Shown here: positions 1-10,800 of the stretch, in pieces
Position numbering within the stretch: position 1 is the first letter of the stretch
How the letters are laid out: the number at the start of each line of letters is the position of its first letter
NCBI RefSeq assembly: GCF_000764305.2
Contig: NW_025936130.1
Span: 153,006 to 217,005, forward strand
Length of the DNA stretch: 64,000 nt
DNA from: Hyalella azteca
Lineage: Eukaryota; Arthropoda; Malacostraca; Amphipoda; Hyalellidae
Reading direction: 5' to 3'
The notes under the pieces: generated by a model
Database searches by the model: none
Told to the model about the DNA's origin: nothing
The model's input: the letters and a program-made list of their open reading frames with translations, nothing else
Position numbers and translations under genes: made by a program

Positions 1-720
1 AATTTCTTTCAGACTATTGAGTGATGTCGGTACATATGTCACTGAAACCATATTATTTTCAGTGAAAAATTTGCCACCTGGCTCAAACTCGCCATATGAA
101 GGTTCCCGAAATAATTTCTTCGCTGGACTTAATAATTGTCGCTTGAAATTTTCCTCATTGACGTTGAGAGTTTTTATGTTTGTGACCCTGGACTCACACC
201 ATCGACCAACACATTCAATTGAGTCAATTTCACCTACGTTTGGCACGAATTCGTCCTCGTCGCCGTTAACGTCGGCCAGCATTGCGCCACTGCCGTCTCC
301 TTCATCTGCTTCAGGGAGTTTTACGACGTGATCAGCTTCATTTGAATGATACGATGCTTGGGCTGCTCGTCCTTTTGGATTTTTGTTTTGATTTAAGTTC
401 CTTCGTGCGTCCAACGTTTTCACACTGGGAACTTTAATTATTTTGTTGACACTACTGATATACTCATTGCTATTAGTGTTCTTGAATTTGTTGTCGACTC
501 CTAAGTGTCTGTAATCCAACCAATTGATATAATTTTTCGACTCATTCACGCTGGAAAGTGGCTCATGGATAGTTGATAGTTTAATTTGACGTTCAATATT
601 CCAATTGTGGGCTTCATTTGAGTCTTCCATGATATCTCGACCTCGGACAGACCGCGATGCTCGACTCCACCTGGGCAAGTCGCCTATCAAGCGGACGGGC
701 CTAGTCTCTCGTGCCGTCAC
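1..720 (-). CDS. Partial internal coding exon, unknown protein, open at left edge
   Basis: Reading the minus strand from 720 to 1 gives 240 codons with no stop, and the frame is still open at the window edge. Just upstream (721 onward) is a good 3' splice site: a T-rich stretch with a CTAAC branch-like motif, then CAG, while in-frame stops appear beyond it, so this looks like an internal or 5' exon. An in-frame Met lies at 630-628. The protein is hydrophilic and rich in Asn, Ser, Asp and Glu, with an acidic GDEDE-type patch near residue 150 and no membrane segment. I recognise no domain. It could be a downstream exon of the claudin-like gene at 7655-7861, since both ends are phase 0, but that is inference. 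A chance frame of this length in AT-rich DNA is unlikely. Confidence 0.6.
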   Translation of the reverse strand, partial: MTARETRPVRLIGDLPRWSRASRSVRGRDIMEDSNEAHNWNIERQIKLSTIHEPLSSVNESKNYINWLDYRHLGVDNKFKNTNSNEYISSVNKIIKVPSVKTLDARRNLNQNKNPKGRAAQASYHSNEADHVVKLPEADEGDGSGAMLADVNGDEDEFVPNVGEIDSIECVGRWCESRVTNIKTLNVNEENFKRQLLSPAKKLFREPSYGEFEPGGKFFTENNMVSVTYVPTSLNSLKEI

Positions 721-779
721 CTGACGAAGGGTTAGAAAATAATTATATCAGACATGCTCTCAATAAAACAGCCCATACA

Positions 780-828
780 CGCTTGATAATATTGCGCAAT
801 ATTTCGGGTTGTGCAATATTATTGAGCG
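780..828. repeat. Small hairpin, diverged relative of 1432-1492
   Basis: Arms of about 15 bases (780-794 and 814-828) are complementary with two mismatches. The right arm and the following GTCTAGTG resemble the right arm of the hairpin at 1432-1492, so the two are probably copies of one small palindromic repeat. Confidence 0.4.
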
Positions 829-930
829 TCTAGTGAGCACATAGACGGTTTGCACGTTAGTATGCGTGATTTTCAGAATCTTGAAAATATTTTGCACAAA
901 TGATGAGAATATATTGTGCCCTCTATATAA

Positions 931-1010
931 AGCGGTTCCAGTGTTTAGTAGGCCGTAGGCCTGTCGCCGATTCTTAACATCGCAGAACATTCACAGCATT
1001 TTGCGGTCTC
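931..1010 (-). mobile_element. 3' fragment of a tRNA-derived SINE
   Basis: The reverse complement of this stretch matches, with a few substitutions, the body of the full SINE at 60048-60298. The match covers the segment from the GAGACCGCAAAAT motif through ACAGGCCTACGGCCTACTAA and on to the AC(A/C)CCGCT end. The tRNA-like head and the ATT-rich tail are missing, so this is a truncated copy in opposite orientation. Confidence 0.7.
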
Positions 1011-2779
1011 TAAGGGGCTACATTGCGCAATATTCGCTTGGTGCGCACCTGGCGATCGTTCGAAGTAGTTATGCTCATAGCGAGTCAAGGCGTGCGTTAG
1101 GAAATTCTTCTAAACTTTATTGAGTTTTATAATAGTCGTCAGGCTATTTGGGATGTTAAATGCAATGATTACACGAATCATTCAAATAAATCATTTATTT
1201 AATATTCAGTGAATGTTTATGAATGAATTTCTTTTTGACCTGTCCTGTCCCTGTCCTTTTCTGTGATCTTTCTCTTTTATATACTACACGACTTTCTGCC
1301 ACATAATTATGACAAAACACGGTTCAGTTTCGCTCGACATATTGACTTATGAAGTTCTGGCAAGGGCTGTTTGCGCAATATGGTTGTACGTTTGAAGGCG
1401 TGACTGCGCTATCGCTCAATTTGGCTCCTAAATGCTTAATATCATTGAGCAAGTCAAAAAATTGCACAATGATATTAAGCATCTAGTGACTGCAATTAAC
1501 GCTCTGAAATGAAAAAAAAATATGAAGCTTTTTAAAAATTTAAATCAATGTCTATGCGGAACAATACATGCAAATGGTTGATGAATGAAGGTTATTTTTT
1601 GTCTATGAACTAGATTAGTCAGAATAATGATACTCGATAAGTATAAGTTGGACTGAACATTTGAGCCAAGATAGTGCTAACCAATTCATTTTTTCTGTTG
1701 TGAGAACATGAATTTTATCTTGCAAGTTTAATGTATTTTCTTTTAGTTACTGTTATGAGGAACCCAACTTATCGACGTCGGTGTACGCTCGATACGATCG
1801 AACGACTGAATGCGTCGAATACGTTCATTTAAATAAAGCTGCACGTATCGTCTTGCTCTGAACTGCTTCTATCATTAATCTGAGTTACCCATCCATCTTG
1901 ACCAGGCATTATCCGGCTGAGGGCGAAGGTCAAGTTCATTCATTCATTCCTTTCACAAAGCGTCCCAACTCTTCTTTCAGCACCTCAGGCAAAAATGTTC
2001 AATTATGAGAAGTTGGAAAAGTTTAGTTCGTAGCATTTATAATCAAGTATTAAATTTGATAAACTGCAAAGAAATTATTATTCGTATTAAATTTTATTCT
2101 TGATCTGACATAAATTTAATTAGGTTTGATTGTGATTTTTTATCCCATCCCAATCGTGCTTAGTGCCGATGTTATGAACAAAATATTTTATGTGATTATA
2201 AACAATTGTACAGCTTTGCTAAACCATATCTACGGCAAATAAAATTGCAAGCTTCTCCATGAACATCGATCGCCTTATAATGCCGACTTTTATCAAAGGC
2301 TAATGTAATATTAGTTTATAACCTGTAATCTGCTATGGATGAATCTTGGTTGATTAATTTATCAGCAATTTTGGACGAAAATAGAAGTTGCAGTCTGAAT
2401 TAAAATCGTTCATGGTGATGCATCTTTTGTGTACATATTTTTGCCTTAGTTTAATGGTCGACATTAATAACATTGCCAATAGATAAAATGCGTGTTATGT
2501 TACCCGATTAGTCATTTTAATTTGAATGGCATTTTATGTGAATATCATGCCAACTATCTTGAATTATTCTTAATATCAATAAATTGGTCATGTACCATAA
2601 AGCAGATTTCCAAAACAATGACTATTTACCACTAAAAACACTAGCGATCATAAAAAAATCTCTTCAACTATAGCAATGCAAGCATGGACAGAGAGGTACT
2701 TCTAAGATGAGGTACTCAACAAAATGTTCGTGCCGTCAGACCTCGCGCCACGTCGACGGATCGCACGAATGGCGACTCT
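1011..2779. other. Non-coding, AT-rich; no gene recognised
   Basis: No open frame with recognisable protein content. Apart from the hairpin at 1432-1492 I see only AT-rich unique-looking sequence. It lies between the open exon at 1-720 and the claudin-like exon at 7655-7861, so it may be intron. Confidence 0.5.
1432..1492. repeat. Perfect 16-bp hairpin
   Basis: ATGCTTAATATCATTG at 1432-1447 is followed after 29 bases by its exact reverse complement at 1477-1492. It could be a foldback remnant or a short MITE; a diverged relative lies at 780-828. Confidence 0.6.
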
Positions 2780-3275
2780 TGCGTGTTCAACTCATGACGT
2801 GAGTGAGGCAGTGAGCACATTCTTATGAGCGCATTCATGACGTGAGCGAGAGCATTCTTCTGAGCGCATTCACTGAGCGCATTCATGACGTGAGCGAGAG
2901 CATTCTTATGCGCGCATTCATGACGTGAGTGAGAGCATTCTTATGAGCGCATTCACTGAGCGCATTCATGACGTGAGTGAGCGCATTCTTTTGAGCGCAT
3001 TCACTGAGTGCACTCATGACGTGAGCGAGAGCATTCTTATGAGCGCATTCATGACGTGAGTGAGCGCATTCATGACGTGAGTGAGCGCATTCACTGAGCG
3101 CATTCATGATGTGAGTGAGCGCATTCATGACGTGAGTGAGCGCATTCATGACGTGAGTGAGCGCATTCACTGAGCGCATTCATGACGTGAGCGAGAGCAT
3201 TCACTGACCGCATTCATGACGTGAGCGAGAGCATTCACTGACCGCATTCATGACGTGAGCGAGAGCATTCTCTTT
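2780..3275. repeat. Minisatellite built on a GCATTCATGACGTGAGTGAGC-like unit
   Basis: About 500 bases of imperfect tandem repeats mix two short modules: GCATTCATGACGTGAG(T/C)GAG and GCATTC(A)CTGAGC/TTATGAGC. The ATGACGTGAG core recurs more than a dozen times. The unit length leaves long open frames on both strands, giving a repetitive Asn-Ala-Leu-His-rich translation; this follows from the repeat and does not show a gene. Confidence 0.85.
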
Positions 3276-3289
3276 CATGCAACGACGCA

Positions 3290-5618
3290 ATGGAAATAGC
3301 ATTAACAACACCAACGAGCAATGCAGGTCATTTTAAATGTGATTCTGAATATTATTTTGATAATACAAATCAATTGAACTATTTATTTATCAGTATTCAA
3401 GTAGAACAATTTACTTTTCTACTTCCAGAAGCCTTTTCATTCTCAGTTAAATCGAATGTTTTACAAAAAATAATACCACCTAATTTATTTGCTTTCTTGG
3501 TGAATATTTTATTCATTACGTTCAAATTCGTTTAACATGTAAAAATTCAGCGTTACAATCCATCTCTTAATTTTATCATGACGGCGACATTGCAAGTTTA
3601 GTGTAAACCTTTACTTGCAGTATTTTTGTATTGAAAACATCAATCTCAAAACCGTTAAAAATCTGTGCTTTCGGTCACTATTTTGAATAATGTCAGACTT
3701 CTGAAAAATTCCATTTCCACTAGATTTCGATGTCCGCATACGATATTTCACCTACAGGTAGTATATTTACTTTCTGTTAAAAGCAAAGAAAAAGCCAAGC
3801 AAGTTCACCACATCGATATTGACCTGGCGTTTTCTTTGCTTTTAAATTCCTTGGGAACTTGCGATATAAGCAGACTGATAATATAAGTACTTATGTCATG
3901 TTGCAATATATAGTGACGCTCAACTCGCCTGTTCGAAGTTACCGGACATTAGGTCAGCTAGGCACTCGACGTGCGATTTGCATGAACGTTTCAGGATCGT
4001 CTCCGGAGATTTGCATGGGCATTTTCGGAATAAACCACGTCAATGCCTGGTCAGTCCACGTTACTAGCTGCCTCCGCAACATGCCTATATTTGTCCGTGT
4101 GTTAGATGACGCCTTCTCGCTAGCTGGATCGATCATCGACACGTTCAATGTGTGCGGAGTACAATTGTTTGTCTCAAGAGTGTGGATACTTATTGCGTTC
4201 ATTGAAGTTTCAATTTATTGTCTACAGGGAAAATGCAGCTAAATATTTGGCATGAATTAAAAATTGTAACCCGTTTTTCGTTAACGCTGGGTTCCGTACC
4301 ATTGACTCTAATTTCATCTCCACTTCTATGTTTAAACGGCAGAAGGTTAATCTTCATTTGAGTCCTGTAGCCCTTCCGTGCTTCAAGTGGGCAAGGGTAC
4401 CCACTTCGGTGCTTCATCGGTAACAGACCATGGGCCTCTTTTTCAGTGCCGACACTTCTATTCTAAGGGTTATTGTTGTCCTTGGTACAGCGCCCTCTTT
4501 CTAACGCGTCGTGTTGCTGCATGTGAATATAGAACGTTTGCCACGACAGCAGATCGCCTCGCTGCTTCCCTCAATCGATCGCTGGAGCTTCCGTGACTCG
4601 GTCAGCTGAATTGTCCATACCGCCGCACACATGCTAGATGCCGGCCAACAACCCCTACACTTATCTCGCCAGGAAAGTGGAACGTTTTATAACTTTATTT
4701 GTATTTTATTCAGGTTACTCAGAGGGAGTGCATGTAATTTCAGTGCCAGAGAGCGTCTATGGATTGAAGGTGGGAAGTTTTTTCGTTAGAGATTCAGCCT
4801 TCATTCTAAGTCATTTTCAACATAAGGTATTTGAATAATATTTCAATCCCTGATGAAGTGAATTTCTTCTTTCGATGGGTTTGTTAAATTGTTACTAATT
4901 TTTACACCATGGTATTCATCTGCCTACGTTGTAACTCTCATTACTGTGAGATTATCATTATATCATATAGGAATAAGTGTACCTTCCATCAATATATACG
5001 AACATATTTATTATACATCCACATTTCTAAGCCAATCTCTACATGGAAGGCCTATTTATGCAGCTTAAAAATATTTTCCACTCTTCGCTCACTATCTTAC
5101 ACGTGCTCAGCTATCGCTCATTTATCTCAAAATCAATTAATTTGTTATCAAGCCTATAAATCATTCAAAACAATTGTTGAGCTTATAAAATTAATTGTAA
5201 TAACCCATATTAATGGTAAACCAAAACGAGCGGCGTGTATACACGAGGGATAAACTCAAAAGCTAACATTTAGCAGACACTCGGCCCATGGTATGAACAG
5301 GATTATTAAGCATGTTTATTATAAGACGATCAAAGCTTGCTCAGTATAGACTCCTCCCTGTTGGTAAAGCTCTCGGTAGCACGCAACTTTGCTCTCTCGG
5401 TCACGGTAACTTCCAACACGCAATAAGCTCAGCTAATGACACATAATCATTCATAAAATAATAAAAAAAACTGTTTCTTTCAAGAAACAATAAATCTACT
5501 GCTTAATATGCGAGCAGAATGCACATCTGTACTTTTCACACGAAAGACGTGTTTTATTTAATTCTAATGAATTTGTTTTCTGTTGTAAAAATATCTATAG
5601 TTTTTAAATAACATTTTT
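3290..5618. other. Non-coding; no gene recognised
   Basis: Short open frames occur (for example 3290-3535, 3859-4242 and 4378-4596) but none has recognisable content, splice context or a sensible composition. The palindromic repeat at 3776-3891 is the only element I can name here. Confidence 0.45.
3776..3891. mobile_element. Palindromic dispersed repeat (MITE-like), copy 1
   Basis: The left arm TTAAAAGCAAAGAAAAAGCC pairs with a right arm ending GGCGTTTTCTTTGCTTTTAA around a short centre containing ATCGATAT. The right side continues into a shared tail (GAACTTGCGATATAAG and on to ATAAGTAC). The same arms, centre and tail recur at 45018-45165, and a solo right part lies at 53222-53272. It carries no coding capacity. 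Confidence 0.7.
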
Positions 5619-5774
5619 AGCGCATTTTCTCAGTTTCTGGAAAAAAACCCTATTGTGCTCGTCATGTCCGTCCGTCCGTCCGTCTGTCTGTCTGTCTGTG
5701 ACTTCACGTTTTCGTCGATTTTTAGAAAATGCGCTCTCTGTCACTTACTGCAGTGAGTACTGAGTTACATTTTA
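5619..5774 (+). mobile_element. Dispersed repeat with internal GTCC/GTCT microsatellite, copy 1
   Basis: AGCGCATTTTCT at 5619-5630 and its exact reverse complement at 5724-5735 flank a GTCCGTCC/GTCTGTCT tetranucleotide tract preceded by GTGCTCGTCAT. After the right arm comes a conserved tail, CACTTACTGCAGTGAGTACTGAGTTA. The same arrangement recurs at 26951-27090 and, on the other strand, at 44148-44285, so this is a dispersed non-autonomous element. Confidence 0.75.
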
Positions 5775-6254
5775 TATTTAAAAGCAATGTTCGAGGAGCA
5801 CTTAACATGTATTCATTATTAACACCTTTTTAACAAGTTTTTCTTAGCTTAGCTTCGCGTTTGTTTGTTTGTTTGTTGTTAAGATTGAGAACGAAAATTA
5901 GCCCACTTCTGATTGTTCTAGAGATCTGAAATTCGGCATGCAGGCTATTTTCGCCTAACAATTTCAGATACAATCATAAAAACTAGTAATTAGAGACCGA
6001 AATTAGTTTAATTGAGTAAAGTATATATATAGTATATATATAGTATGACGTGCGTGCGCTCACGTTATAGACGAGCAGGCGCTAACGCTGCGTATCATCG
6101 ATACGTACGTCAAAGGCCGGAGGAAGACAAAGCCGAGTGGTTCACGGCTGATTGGTGGATGTCCGGAGAGATCCAAGGCGTTCGATTCAGGGCTTATTGG
6201 TCCACAAAATTGGTGGTGCACGGCTGCGCTCCCTTATTTAGCTTTATGATTTAA

Positions 6255-6613
6255 CTAACTCTAAAAAGTAAAATACTTAAAAAAAACTTTTCAAAAATAC
6301 ACGTTTTTCTTGTGGACTAAAAAGTAGAAAATAAATTACCTAAAAAAACTTTTTTAAAAACACGTTTTTCTTGTGGACTAAAAAGTAGAAAATAAATTAT
6401 GGCTCGCCCCAAAAAACGTGGGTCAGGCTGTACGTTCACCATCAAATTTCCAAAATTCGTGTGTTGTGTGCTTTTCGCTTTAATCATAAATCTGCCCGAC
6501 ACACGTTTTTTGGGCCATAATTTATATAATTTATAATTTATTTTCTACTTTTTAGTCCACAAGAAAAACGTGTTTTTTTAAGTTTTTTTAAGTATTTTAT
6601 TTCTTAGAGTTAG
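6255..6613. mobile_element. 359-bp foldback MITE with 5-bp target duplication
   Basis: The element starts CTAACTCTAA and ends with the inverse GAGTTAG, flanked on both sides by TTTAA (6250-6254 and 6614-6618). Terminal arms of about 100 bases are inverted copies containing ACACGTTTTTCTTGTGGACT. The left arm holds a second, tandem copy of that module. No protein is encoded. Superfamily unknown; a TTAA-type insertion is an alternative reading of the flank. Confidence 0.85.
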
Positions 6614-6618
6614 TTTAA

Positions 6619-7654
6619 TGGTAAAGCTTAATAACGCGGTCCGCATATCCGAGTTACTGGCCGCAACATTGTGACCGCCCCAGGACGTACATAAAATTCT
6701 GAGGCACCTGCAATTTTCCCAGCATTTTCCCCAGCCTCCCTCAATCCCTGCGATCGCCGCAAGCGTACGTAAGACAAGCGACTTACGGTGTTCTTATACC
6801 TATCCTTCTGCCTTGAATTAAAATGAAACTATGGGACTACCATTTCGCTTTTTTTTACTTTTTTTACGCTATTATCAGCTACACGGAGATGAATTTGGGG
6901 TTAGGATTGCGTATTAGATTAATAATACTCCGGATTCGGGAAAGGTTGCCAAATTAATGATACACCGGATTCGGAATAAGTTGCCAAATTCTACTACGTC
7001 CCAAATTTATGAAGACAATTTTGCATATCACTAATGTTGCTCTTTCATTATATAAATACTTATTGCCAATCTGTGCAATACTTGGAGACTCCACGGGGTT
7101 GTTTAAGAGCATCAGTTAGATTAGAAAGATAATTTTCAGAAAAGCTAAGAATTCTGAGCTGCACTTGAAAAATAATTGTAAAAATATATGTATGAAAGAA
7201 CCCACATGGACGACCTTCTGATATTAACAATAGAACTTTCATCTGTCAACTATATGTATATATTGTATGATTACAAGAGTGAACCGAACTTGCACTATTT
7301 AAGTCAGTGACCGTTGTGGGGACTTAACCAAAGTAGCATAAAATTACTCACAGCAATATTACTGTGATGCTATCATTATTGCTTAGAATTTAACTTACGA
7401 GTGAATGGCAACTTTGTGTTATACCATTCGAGCTGGTATCACATAAATCGAGCTGCTCGAGCTGATATCGGATGTGATACTGCTCGATTCGATTAAGAAT
7501 TTTCACCTACATGATTGATAGTTTGTAGAAGTAACTAGAACTTTGAACAGTCCTCCAACTGTCTAAAATCAAGCACCTAAATCTCAAGTAAAAAATAGTT
7601 CAATTAAAATGTGCACTCAGTTTAACAAGCATTCAACAGTGAATCAAAACTCAC
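6619..7654. other. Non-coding; putative first intron of the claudin-like gene
   Basis: Immediately downstream, on the minus strand, of the splice donor at 7654-7653. I see no further exon here: the short frames lack splice context and domain content. Confidence 0.45.
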
Positions 7655-7861
7655 CTTAGCAACGATGCCCCCGAACAGCCACGTGAGAGTGTGTGATGCA
7701 TTATGCTTTTGGACGAGCGCCTCAAGCAGAGGCCGGTTCAGAGAGATAACCTCCCAGTGGTTAGAGAGCATAGCTGTACACAGCAGCACCGTGGCCGCCA
7801 CCGTCACCGTCAACGTCAGCGCCAGGAACAAACATGCGGGATGTGCTCCTTGACTACCCAT
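7655..7861 (-). CDS. First coding exon of a claudin/PMP22-like tetraspan protein
   Basis: The minus strand encodes 69 residues from an ATG at 7861-7859 in good context (GACCATGG). They form a short N-terminus and a strong membrane helix at about residues 10-31 (LFLALTLTVTVAATVLLCTA), followed by SNHWEVISLN. A hydrophobic first helix followed at once by an aromatic (HW) loop start is typical of the PMP22/EMP/claudin family. NAS is a potential N-glycosylation site in that loop. The frame ends at AAG before a consensus donor GTGAGT, in phase 0. Further exons would lie at lower coordinates. Another small tetraspan or a type II membrane protein is possible. Confidence 0.65.
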
Positions 7862-10800
7862 GGTCACAAGGCAGGCGCTCCCGCATGAGCCTCCTATGTT
7901 GACGACGCTGCTATATCCCTAACAAAATTTAGAGTCGCCCCAGCTTCTGGTAACCCAAATCAGAAGCTGCCGCATCTGTAAATTTTCACTGGCTGTCCAC
8001 CAGTAACTGGCTGTTCACTGGATGTCCACCACTGTAATCTGACGGTATCCTGTCTACCATGCACAGTAATACGGTCGTATTATTGCTGCACTGTCCACTT
8101 GACGATGCTTGACGGTTCTCTTGCTCAGTTGCGCGTGATCGTCGGTCAAATTTAGTGGTTATTTTCAAATGAGGTTCCAAATAATTTGTCATTATTCTAG
8201 GGGCTAACCACACACACTTTCTGTCTCATAACGCATCTCTGTAGCTTTGTTAGTTACGCCTTCCATTGCAAAACCTAATCATCTTACTCCATCGCCACCA
8301 TCTCATGAAAGAATGAAATGCGCTAATATGAAATTTTTAGACAAACGATCATTCATTAACATGTTTATTCGTCTCGAAATCAGTATGAATGAATACGTGC
8401 ATGAATTCGAAATCAGTGTGAATGAACGACTTAGATAATGAGCAAACAGTTTTGGGAGAATCAAAAGAAAAAATTAGCATTTCCTGACGCAAGCTCAAAT
8501 AGTCGGATGCAATGTTTCTGAAAAAGAAGAAATAAACTATTGTGTCCCAGTAAATAATTAAATTTGTTGCTTGCCTAGATCAGAGATCTATGTTGATTCA
8601 AAGAATCAAATTAGAAAATGGGAGTTGACATCTGGGGGAAATCTTAAAGGAACACAGATTAATAAATTCGGTAAAAGTGTGATTGTAGAATTGTTTCGTC
8701 AAAAAAATTGAACAACATTGAATTTCGCCTGTATCGTCCCGGTTAGGATTTAGTTTTTAATCATATGGAATGGAATGAACACGCACGCTGTCTATGACTC
8801 TCCAATCCTAGCCTGCTAAGAAGATACGCATAACAAGCTGCCTCTCTAAGAGATACATGACGGAGTGTCTCGATTCATCGACTTCCAATACGCAACGGTG
8901 CGCCGCTCTGCGTGCATTTTACGGACTCCACATTTACGCACCACTGATATTCGCTATGCTTCTAGCGTCTTCGATTCTGATTGTACGAATTCTCATGGTA
9001 TATTTCATGCCTTGATGAAATTCCGAAGAAATAAATGAAATGTGTTAATAACTTTTATTAATTTTCTTTAGAATATGATTGGTTAGATTTTTCAAATCTG
9101 GCTTGCTTGGTTTTAAAATTATAATCAAATCCCCTGTATGGTATCGCTCATAGTGGCAAGAAGTCTTTGTAGGATTTGAAAGGGTCAATTTAAGTGCGTG
9201 AAATTTCTGCGTTGTTGCATTTGAGAACAACTGAGGTAATGAATTTTGAAAGCTTCGAATTTCCTCAAATTTTGTTTTTGTACTTGTGTGTTGAATGGCA
9301 GGTTCAATATGGTTTTGAAAAATTATTGGTTCCGCTCTGAATACTGAAATCGACGCCTGGAAGCAATATACACTCGTAATTGTGCATCATCACGATGGAA
9401 TAATAGATAATGTCACAAAATAGGATCGTGACTGGAAATTAGAAATATAAGGAATGAAGAAGCTTTTGACTTTCACCTGCACTTCTCACGAATGATGTTT
9501 TTTATTACGAATACCGATTATATGTCATATTTTATACTCTGCTTGTCCCACAAACGAATGAGAATAACTAAGGCACCGCAGGTACAGCAGCAGCAGTTGT
9601 TTAGATGCGGTCGACCGCACTATCGATCGTCTTGTCCGATGTATTGTTGAACGTAACAACCTTGCGACATTGACCTAGAGGTCCGCCCCCAAAATATTGC
9701 GCGCAGTTGGTGAATGGCTGCATCTTGACGCACGGGTATGCTCGTGACGTTGCAATTGCGCAGATAATGACTACACTGCACTTAACACATTGCTCTCTAA
9801 GCGGCACGGTAGATATAATGCTCAGCTTATTGTTTGAAAAATGTCAATAAAGTAATTGAGCCTCTCACGGGTGAGAATAATAATTCGAAACTAACTGGTG
9901 AATGGATTTCTCGTGTTACAAGTACCTCCTAATTCTTGCTACACTTCAAATTTGTGGCATTTATTAACTTGATGACCTTCACTATATCCATAGTATTTTC
10001 GAACTATATTTCGATGCGAGGCGCTAACATTGATTCAATATAGTTCAGTCCTTCAGCACTGAAAATCGTTTAATTAATGGGTCCTACTCCTACCATTGAT
10101 TCAGCTTGTTGTTGGCATATTTCAAAGTACCAACAAACATGGGTGAGACAAAACCATGAATGGAGCTCGCATGAAAAATTCAGTGACTTATTCAAGAGGC
10201 AGTGAGGGTATTGACGATATTGAACCAGTAGGCACGCATACTCTAGCTCTCGTAGCGTTTAAAGCTCTTCGATCATCGTTCGCTGGATTACATACCGAGG
10301 CTATTGACTTCTGGACGTTCGTACGTTTGGCTCAGAAGGTTCTACTTCCGCCTAATGATTAGAGAGTAGTCTCCCATATTGGGCTAGCGTCAATCATGTG
10401 GTTAGTTTTCATTGCAATAAAATTTGAGTTATAGATGAAATTGAATAAAGTTCTTCATGTTATTAAGAATTCATTGAAATTAAATGCCTTTTACAGCGAC
10501 GTATTCCCTAGAATAGAGCCCCATATGCAAGTTTGAAACTCCAACTATATTTACTATTTCACTTTTTACAGCGAAATGCATACACAGTTTTTTAAAAGCG
10601 TTTTCCACTTCCCCATTGCCTTGCAACAGAAAACGAGATATTCTTACCCAAAGTAAAACAGCAGTTTGCCGTATAACCAACCCTATCGGCGGTAGTTGGC
10701 TGTGAATGGACTCTGATTTAAGTTAATAACAACAATTTTCTATACGACCAATTCCAGAGATATTCTGTGCATGAACGTTCTAATGACAACATGTTGGGCT

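Noticed and set aside
2883..3179. 98-codon repetitive minus-strand frame
   Set aside because: Produced by the tandem repeat; no splice or start context.
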